A stretch of 64,000 nucleotides of DNA. It comes from an uncultured Streptomyces sp. (GTDB taxonomy: Bacteria; Actinomycetota; Actinomycetes; Streptomycetales; Streptomycetaceae). Under the pieces are notes generated by a model, which was given only the letters and a program-made list of their open reading frames with translations, was not told the origin of the DNA and searched no databases. The translations under genes were made by a program, and so were the position numbers. The DNA lies in contig NZ_CANLBS010000009.1 in NCBI RefSeq assembly GCF_947488945.1, forward strand, positions 1-64,000, read 5' to 3'. Each line of letters starts with the position of its first letter. Position 1 is the stretch's first letter. Below, piece after piece: positions 56,445-64,000 of the stretch.

Positions 56445-58084
56445 GACTTGCCTCCTGCGAGGAGCTTCTGCACGGCCGGGTCGGTGAGGCCGAGGAGGAC
56501 GGCGGGCCAGAGCCCGGCGAGGACGGTGAGGGCGGCGAGCGGGGTCCAGGCGGCGAACTCGTAGCCCTGGACGTCGGGGATCGGCCGCGGGCGGGCCGCG
56601 CCGGTCGCGGGCGGTCCGCCGGCCGCCCCCGCAGGCTCGTCGCCCGCGGCCCCCAGCGACTCGGGGCCGTGGCCGCCCATGCAGACCCGGCGCACGACCA
56701 GCAGCATGTACCCGGCGGTGAGCAGGGTGCCGAACGCGGCGACCGACATGAAGGTCAGGAACGCGGGCCGGCTGAGGCCGGGCGCCGGGTCGAAGGCGCC
56801 GAACAGGGTGAGCATCTCGCCCCAGAACCCGGCGAGTCCGGGCAGCCCGAGGGAGGCGACGGCGGCGAAGGCGAGGAGGGCGCCGAGGCGGGGCGCCCGG
56901 CCGTAGAGCGCGGCCCCGGTCGCACCGGCGAGGGTGTCCAGGTCGGCCGTGCCGTGCCGGTCCTTCACGGCCCCGACCAGGAAGAACAGCAGGCCGGTGA
57001 TGAGGCCGTGGGCGATGTTGGCGAAGAGCGCGCCGTTGACGCCGGTGGGGGTCATGGTGGCGATGCCGAGGAGGACGAAGCCCATGTGCCCCACGGAGGA
57101 GTACGCGATGAGGCGCTTCAGGTCGCCCTTGGCACCCGGCCGGACCAGGGCCAGGCAGGCCAGTGAGCCGTAGAGGATCCCGGCGACCGCGAGGGCGGCG
57201 AGGTACGGGGCGAAGGTGTGCATCCCCTCCGGGGCGGCCGGCAGCAGGATGCGGACGAACCCGTAGGTGCCCATCTTCAGCAGCACGCCCGCCAGCAGCA
57301 CCGAGCCGACCGTCGGAGCGGCGGTGTGGGCGTCCGGGAGCCAGCTGTGCAGCGGCCACATCGGGGTCTTCACCGCGAGCCCGAGTCCGACCGCCAGAAC
57401 CGCCGTGACCTGCACGGACGTGGTGAGCGACCGGCCGTTGTCAGTGGCGAGTGCCACCATGTCGAAGGTGCCGGCGTTCAGACCGATGAGCAGCAGGCCC
57501 AGCAGCATGACCACCGAGCCGAGCAGTGTGTAGAGCACGAACTTCCAGGCCGCGGCCTGCTTGCCCTCACCGCCCCAGCGGGCGATGAGGAAGTACATGG
57601 GGATCAGCACCATCTCGAACGCCAGGAAGAACAGGAGCAGGTCGAGGACGGCGAAGGACGCGAGGGTGCCGGACTCCAGGACGAGGATCAGCGCCACGAA
57701 GGCCCTCGGGGAGGGCCCGGCGGGCATCTTGAAGTAGCTGTACAGCGCGCAGAGGAAGGTCAGCAGCGCGGTCAGGACGAGGAGGGGGAGCGAGATGCCG
57801 TCGGTGCCGAGGTGGATCCGCACGTCCAGTGCCGGGATCCAGCTGATGTCGGTGGTGGCCTGCATCGTCGCGGGGTGGTCGTGGTCGAACCCGGCGGCCA
57901 GGACCAGGGCGGCCAGCAGGATCACGCCGGTGACGGTCACGCCGTGGCGGAGCACGGCCTGGTCCGGGTTCCTGCCCTTCAGTCCGGGCGGGGCCGGGAG
58001 CAGGGCCGCGACGGCGCCGAGAAGCGGGGCGACGACGAGGAACGCCAGGAGGAACTGCATCACCGATGGGCTGATATCGATCAC
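56441..58084 (-). CDS. nuoM: NADH-quinone oxidoreductase subunit M
   Basis: This 547-aa proton-pumping subunit has about 14 membrane helices. The charged channel residues are seen in FLAFEMVLIPMYFLIARWGG (Glu), KTPMWPLHSWLPDAH (Lys) and the SSVGHMGFVLLG helix. The central-axis Lys/His residues typical of antiporter-like subunits lie between. The GTG start lies 4 nt after the nuoL stop, so the genes are cotranscribed. Confidence 0.96.
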   Translation of the reverse strand: MIDISPSVMQFLLAFLVVAPLLGAVAALLPAPPGLKGRNPDQAVLRHGVTVTGVILLAALVLAAGFDHDHPATMQATTDISWIPALDVRIHLGTDGISLPLLVLTALLTFLCALYSYFKMPAGPSPRAFVALILVLESGTLASFAVLDLLLFFLAFEMVLIPMYFLIARWGGEGKQAAAWKFVLYTLLGSVVMLLGLLLIGLNAGTFDMVALATDNGRSLTTSVQVTAVLAVGLGLAVKTPMWPLHSWLPDAHTAAPTVGSVLLAGVLLKMGTYGFVRILLPAAPEGMHTFAPYLAALAVAGILYGSLACLALVRPGAKGDLKRLIAYSSVGHMGFVLLGIATMTPTGVNGALFANIAHGLITGLLFFLVGAVKDRHGTADLDTLAGATGAALYGRAPRLGALLAFAAVASLGLPGLAGFWGEMLTLFGAFDPAPGLSRPAFLTFMSVAAFGTLLTAGYMLLVVRRVCMGGHGPESLGAAGDEPAGAAGGPPATGAARPRPIPDVQGYEFAAWTPLAALTVLAGLWPAVLLGLTDPAVQKLLAGGKS

Positions 58085-58087
58085 GGC

Positions 58088-60081
<1,994 letters not shown>

Positions 60082-60085
<4 letters not shown>

Positions 60086-60471
60086 GCGGTGGCCTCCGCC
60101 TTCGTGGTGCCGGCGGGACGGCCGGGGTGGTCGTCCGGGCCGTCCGGCAGGTGCTCGGCGTCGTCGGTCTCGGCGGTGTCGCGGAGCCGGTCGATGTCCG
60201 AGGTGCCGCGGTTGCGGTACACGGCGAGGACGATCGCCAGACCGATGCCGATCTCGGCGGCGGCGACGGCGATGACGAACAGGGTGAGGGCCTGGCCGGA
60301 GTGGAGGGCGTCGCGGAGCCACACGTCGAAGGCGACCAGGTTGAGGTTGACGGCGTTGAGCATCAGCTCGACGGACATCAGGACCAGGATCGCGTTGCGG
60401 CGGGCGAGCACGCCGTAGAGCCCGACGCAGAAGAGGAGGGCGGCCAGCACGGCGGGATAGGCGAGGTGCAT
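60082..60471 (-). CDS. nuoK: NADH-quinone oxidoreductase subunit K
   Basis: This 129-aa NuoK has three membrane helices with the two conserved intramembrane Glu residues in [16 protein letters not shown] and [16 protein letters not shown]. The C-terminus is extended by about 30 charged residues ([20 protein letters not shown]). Its ATG overlaps the nuoJ stop by one base. Confidence 0.96.
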
Positions 60472-61310
60472 CAGCGCTTCCCCTCTTCGGCGGTTCCGTC
60501 GGTGGTCCCGTCGGGGGTCCCGTCAGTTGTCCCGTCGGAGGTCCGGTCAGCGGTCACGTCGGTGGCTCGGGACGGTTGTCCGGGCCCGGCGGCGCGCGGC
60601 CGGAGGGACCGGTCCGCGCCGGAGCCTCCGCGCCCGGAGCGGGGTCCGCCCCGCCGGGAGGCGAGCGTGGCCGGCCGGGGACCGGAGGGCTCCTCGGGGT
60701 CCTTGCGGGAGAGCACGATGGCGCCGACGAGGGCGGCGAGCAGCAGCACGGAGAGCGCCTCGAAGGGCAGCACCCAGTGCTGGAACAGGAAGGCGCCGGT
60801 GACCTCGGTGGAGCCCTGGGCGGGTCCGTCGAGGTCGATCCAGGTGGTGCGGAAGGCGTCCACGACGACCCAGACCAGGGCGGCGGCCGAGGCGAGGGCG
60901 ACCCCGAGGGCGACCCACCGGTTCTCCGAGTCGGCGTCCGGGGAGCGGCCGATGGGCGCCCGCGTCAGCATCAGCCCGAAGAGGAGGAGGACGACGACGG
61001 AACCCACGTAGATCAGCACCTGGACCCAGGCGATGAACTCGGCGGTGAGCAGCAGGTACTCGACGGCCAGACCGCCGAGGGTGACGACGAGCCAGAGCGC
61101 CGCGTGTACCAGCTGCTTGGTCGTGACGGTGATGAGCGCGGCGCCGAGGGTGGCGATGCCGACCAGGACGAAGGCGATCTCGACCCCGGTCGGGGAGAGG
61201 AATCCGGGATGCGCGGCGGTGGTCACCGCGGCCGCGCCTGCCGTGGCGGGGGCGGCCGCGAGGGGGGTCGCCGCGAAGGCGGTTGCTGCGACTGCGGCTG
61301 CGGCGATCAC
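60471..61310 (-). CDS. nuoJ: NADH-quinone oxidoreductase subunit J with repeat tail
   Basis: This 279-aa NuoJ has five membrane helices, including the pi-bulge helix region [20 protein letters not shown] and [20 protein letters not shown]. After the last helix the chain has a hydrophilic tail of about 70 residues, Arg/Gly-rich and then Thr/Asp/Gly repeats ([20 protein letters not shown]), unusual for NuoJ. The N-terminus also carries a hydrophobic Ala-rich stretch of about 30 residues. GTG starts within the nuoI stop (GTGA). Confidence 0.92.
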   Translation of the reverse strand: MIAAAAVAATAFAATPLAAAPATAGAAAVTTAAHPGFLSPTGVEIAFVLVGIATLGAALITVTTKQLVHAALWLVVTLGGLAVEYLLLTAEFIAWVQVLIYVGSVVVLLLFGLMLTRAPIGRSPDADSENRWVALGVALASAAALVWVVVDAFRTTWIDLDGPAQGSTEVTGAFLFQHWVLPFEALSVLLLAALVGAIVLSRKDPEEPSGPRPATLASRRGGPRSGRGGSGADRSLRPRAAGPGQPSRATDVTADRTSDGTTDGTPDGTTDGTAEEGKR

Positions 61311-62092
61311 GCCCGGCCCTCCTCGTCGGAGCGCGGGGCCTCGGCACCGGGTCCGCCGGCGTCAGGGGCCTGGCCGGGCTGATCGGCCTGCCCGGGCCGG
61401 ACGGTGGGTCCGGCCTCTTCGGTCGGCTCGGCCTGCCCTGTCGCGCCTGTCGGCCCGGCCTCTTCGGTCGGCTCGGTCGGCCCGGCCTGATCGGTCGGCC
61501 CGGCCTGATCGGCCCGGCGGGCCTCGTCGGCCTGCTGGGCCTCAAGAGCCTGCTGGGCTTCGAGGGCCTGTTGGGCTTCGATCTTGTCCGCGGCCTTGCG
61601 GGCGGCGGTGATCTCCTTCGGCTCCTCCGCCCCCGGATCGAGGGCGGGCGGCTCCGGCACGGTCCACATCCACTCGCGGAGCTTGTCCCGCTCGTGGGTC
61701 AGCTCGTGGATGTCCGTCTCGGCGTACTCGAACTCCGGTGACCAGAAGAGCGCGTCGAACGGACACACCTCGATGCAGATCCCGCAGTACATGCAGAGGG
61801 AGAAGTCGATGGCGAAGCGGTCGAGGACGTTCCGGCTGCGCTCGCGGCCGCCGGGGGCGGCGGCGGACACGGTCTCCTTGTGGGAGTCGATGTAGATGCA
61901 CCAGTCGGGGCACTCACGGGCGCACAGCATGCAGACCGTGCAGTTCTCCTCGAACAGACCGATGACCCCGCGGGTGCGCGGGGGCAGTTCGGGCTGCTTC
62001 TCGGGGTACTGCGCGGTGACCGTCCGCTTGGTCATGGTCCGCAGCGTGACGGCGAGGCCCTTGGCCAGGCCGGAACCAGGGATCGGGGACAC
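61307..62092 (-). CDS. nuoI: NADH-quinone oxidoreductase subunit I with low-complexity tail
   Basis: This 261-aa protein has the two [4Fe-4S] motifs of the N6a/N6b clusters: [15 protein letters not shown] and [16 protein letters not shown], which relay electrons towards the quinone site. After the ferredoxin domain (about 165), an extension of roughly 95 residues has [20 protein letters not shown] followed by Glu/Pro/Thr-rich repeats ([12 protein letters not shown]). Normal NuoI ends before this. The GTG start shares one base with the TAG stop of nuoH (TAGTG). Confidence 0.94.
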   Translation of the reverse strand: MSPIPGSGLAKGLAVTLRTMTKRTVTAQYPEKQPELPPRTRGVIGLFEENCTVCMLCARECPDWCIYIDSHKETVSAAAPGGRERSRNVLDRFAIDFSLCMYCGICIEVCPFDALFWSPEFEYAETDIHELTHERDKLREWMWTVPEPPALDPGAEEPKEITAARKAADKIEAQQALEAQQALEAQQADEARRADQAGPTDQAGPTEPTEEAGPTGATGQAEPTEEAGPTVRPGQADQPGQAPDAGGPGAEAPRSDEEGRA

Positions 62093-63060
62093 TAGTTGAT
62101 CGCCACCTTCACGATGCCGGTGAGCGCGATCTGCGCGAGGGCGAGCGGGATGAGCGTGGTCCAGGCGAGCTTCTGGAGCTGGTCCTCCCGCATACGCGGG
62201 TAGGTGACCCGGAGCCAGATGACGACGAACGCGAGCACCGCGGTCTTGAGGAGCGTCCAGACCCAGCCGAGTCCGTCGGCGCCGAGCGGACCGTGCCAGC
62301 CGCCGAGGAACAGGACGGTGGTCAGGCCGCACAGCACGACGATGCCCGCGTACTCGGCGAGCAGGAACAGCGCGAACCGCAGGCCGGTGTACTCGGTGTA
62401 CGCGCCGAAGATGATCTCCGAGTCGGCCACCGGCATGTCGAACGGCGGCCGTTGCAGCTCCGCGAGACCCGCCACGAAGAAGACGATCGCCCCGACGATC
62501 TGCCAGGGCAGCCACCACCACGCGAAGGCGTCGAGGATGCCGGGGAGCGAGACCGTGCCGGCCGCCATGGCCACGGAGGCGGCGGCGAGCAGCATCGGAA
62601 GCTCGTAGGCGAGGAGCTGGGCGGCCGAGCGGAGGCCGCCGAGCAGCGAGAACTTGTTGGCCGAGGCCCAGCCCGCCATGAGCGAGCCGAGCACCCCGAT
62701 GCCCATCACGGCGAGCACGAAGAAGATCCCCGCGTCGATGACCTGGCCGACCGCCCCGTCGCCGGGGCCGACGGGAATGGCCAGGACGACGAGCAGGTAC
62801 GGGAGCAGTGCCACGGCTGGCGCGAGCTGGAAGACGCGGCGGTCGGCGTCGGCCGGGACCACGTCCTCCTTCTGCACGAACTTAACCCCGTCGGCGACGA
62901 GTTGGGCCCAGCCGTGGAACCCGCCCGCGTACATGGGGCCGAGACGCCCCTGCATGTGCGCCATCACCTTGTGCTCGGTCTGTCCCACGACGAGGGGGAC
63001 GACCAGGAAGACGGCGAACACGATGATGATCCGGAGGGCGACGTCGAGTACGTCGTTCAC
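62092..63060 (-). CDS. nuoH: NADH-quinone oxidoreductase subunit H
   Basis: This 322-aa membrane subunit forms the quinone chamber with NuoI and the hydrophilic arm. It has 8 helices. [20 protein letters not shown] and [20 protein letters not shown] with the acidic quinone-site loop are conserved. [12 protein letters not shown] follows the first helix pair. This version is shorter and differs from the NuoH of the main 14-gene cluster, supporting identification as a second complex-I-like gene set. GTG overlaps the upstream stop (GTGA). Confidence 0.93.
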   Translation of the reverse strand: MNDVLDVALRIIIVFAVFLVVPLVVGQTEHKVMAHMQGRLGPMYAGGFHGWAQLVADGVKFVQKEDVVPADADRRVFQLAPAVALLPYLLVVLAIPVGPGDGAVGQVIDAGIFFVLAVMGIGVLGSLMAGWASANKFSLLGGLRSAAQLLAYELPMLLAAASVAMAAGTVSLPGILDAFAWWWLPWQIVGAIVFFVAGLAELQRPPFDMPVADSEIIFGAYTEYTGLRFALFLLAEYAGIVVLCGLTTVLFLGGWHGPLGADGLGWVWTLLKTAVLAFVVIWLRVTYPRMREDQLQKLAWTTLIPLALAQIALTGIVKVAIN

Positions 63061-64000
63061 GCGGTATCGCCTCCGGCGGGACGGTCGGGGTGGTGGGGGT
63101 CGTCGGGGGCGTCCGAGTCGTCGGGGCGGCCGACGGAGTCCGGGGCGGGACCGGGCTCGGGCGAGGCGTCGGGACCGGGCTCGGGCGCGGGACCGGGCTC
63201 GGGCGCGGGACCGGGCTCGGGACCGGGCTCCGCATCCTGCGCGGCCTCGGCTTCCCCCTCGGGCGCGGACTCGGCTCCGGGCTCAGCCTCCGGCCCGGAC
63301 TCGGGCTTCGCGGCCGGCACGGGACCGGACTCGGGCTTCACGTCGGGGCCAGGCTCAGGCTCCACGCCCGGGTCCGCACCCGTGTCGCTCCCCGGCTCCG
63401 GAGTTTCGTCGAAGGCCGGCCGGGCGTGGTGCCAGGGGGCGTCCGCGCTGCGGGGGGCCCGGCGCGCGGGACGGGCAGCACCGGGCGTCGCGTCCCCGGC
63501 AGGCGTGCGCGTGGCAGGGGGAGTCGTATCGGCTTCGGCGGCACCGGTTCCGGCGGCGGACGCTCCGGACGGCGGAGCACCACCGCCCGTCGCGCCTCCG
63601 TCCGCTCCACCGGCGCCCGCCCCATCGGCGTCCGCGCCACCCGCATCCGCCCCGGTGTCCGTCGCGCCGGTCGCGGGCTGTGCGCGCTGGCTCGCCGAAC
63701 CCGCCGCGACGGATCGGGACCGGCGCGGCGGCCGGGCGGCGGGGGCCGGCCCGCCGGTAGCGGACGCGTTCGGGTCCGTGGTGGCCGTACCCGTCCCGCC
63801 GGCGCCACCGCTCTCCGTACCGGGCGCGGCGGGCGTGGCCGGAGCGCCCGGAGCGGCAAGCTCACCCGGAGCACCCTCCGTACCCGGAGCGGCAGGCGCG
63901 GCAGCCTCGACGGCCGCCCCCGCTCCCGCGCCCGTCGCCGCACCGCGCTGACCGGCGGACCCCTCCGTCACGCTGCGGGCGCGGCGGACCGGCCGCTCCC
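63057..64000 (-). CDS. Partial protein upstream of nuoH: low-complexity C-terminus, runs off window
   Basis: The reading frame is open to the right window edge, so only the C-terminal about 314 residues are seen. They are Ala/Gly/Pro/Glu-rich with repeats such as GPEPGPAPEPGPAPEPGP and AGGADADGAGAGGADGG, and contain RRSRS and ARPARRAPRS basic patches. No domain is recognised. Because it overlaps nuoH by GTGA and lies in the place of NuoG or another upstream nuo subunit, it is probably a long disordered tail on such a protein. It could instead be a separate Pro/Ala-rich protein starting at an internal GTG (63971). Confidence 0.5.
   Translation of the reverse strand, partial: ERPVRRARSVTEGSAGQRGAATGAGAGAAVEAAAPAAPGTEGAPGELAAPGAPATPAAPGTESGGAGGTGTATTDPNASATGGPAPAARPPRRSRSVAAGSASQRAQPATGATDTGADAGGADADGAGAGGADGGATGGGAPPSGASAAGTGAAEADTTPPATRTPAGDATPGAARPARRAPRSADAPWHHARPAFDETPEPGSDTGADPGVEPEPGPDVKPESGPVPAAKPESGPEAEPGAESAPEGEAEAAQDAEPGPEPGPAPEPGPAPEPGPDASPEPGPAPDSVGRPDDSDAPDDPHHPDRPAGGDTA

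Overview
The window is a high-GC actinobacterial chromosome segment, almost certainly Streptomyces. The gene order around rpoB/rpoC, rplJL, rplKA, nusG, secE and tRNA-Trp, the rpmG-hadA-hadB group, and the nuoH-N run beside htpX all match the Streptomyces core as I know it. Two lineage-specific blocks lie at the left, directly downstream of rpoC.

Region 1 (110-12512) is a phage-tail-derived module. A 59-aa membrane protein on the minus strand marks its left border. A rightward operon follows: an unknown membrane/coiled protein, two short tape-measure-like proteins, a Dit-like tail component, a receptor-binding-like protein, a Gp37/tail-tip protein, a collagen/repeat tail fibre, and a tandemly duplicated lysis cassette (amidase, holin-like protein, coiled-coil/TM protein; amidase, 23-codon remnant, coiled-coil/TM protein). 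No capsid, terminase, portal, sheath, tail-tube or integrase gene is visible.

Region 2 (12585-28489) is the most interesting part. Two SARP-family regulators, one large AfsR-like and one small, sit beside a leftward 11-gene operon. It encodes a 57-aa peptide that looks like a RiPP precursor, two paralogous JmjC/Cupin_4-type oxygenases, a YcaO enzyme, its TfuA partner, an S9 prolyl-oligopeptidase-like peptidase, an AAC(3)-family acetyltransferase, a GNAT acetyltransferase, a catalytic and a non-catalytic M16 peptidase subunit, and an MFS exporter. Every junction from the first oxygenase to the last peptidase is a 1-nt or 4-nt stop/start overlap. The reading I favour is a thioamidated and hydroxylated peptide: YcaO-TfuA installs thioamide(s), the oxygenases hydroxylate, acetyltransferases cap or protect, M16/S9 peptidases remove the leader or trim, and the MFS protein exports. 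A perfect hairpin between the precursor and the first enzyme gene would favour excess precursor.

Region 3 (28552-42094) holds rpoC, rpoB, rplL, rplJ with its L10 leader, a lipoprotein gene, rplA, rplK, nusG, secE and tRNA-Trp, all leftward, with recognisable promoters and terminators. In Streptomyces the str operon (rpsL-rpsG-fusA-tuf) normally lies close downstream of rpoC. Here regions 1 and 2 occupy that place.

Region 4 (42329-54686) is core and housekeeping: aspC and an adenosine-deaminase-like gene rightward; murB, hadB, hadA, rpmG, tRNA-Met and tRNA-Thr leftward; an amidohydrolase-like protein with apparently lost catalytic residues; an NAD(P)-binding protein; tRNA-Tyr; yajQ; an alkB homologue; small membrane proteins; htpX; and mscL with a zinc-ribbon-like tail.

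Region 5 (54837-64000) is a leftward nuoH-I-J-K-L-M-N run of a complex-I-like enzyme, probably the second Streptomyces nuo cluster. NuoI, NuoJ and the partial upstream protein carry unusual low-complexity C-terminal tails.
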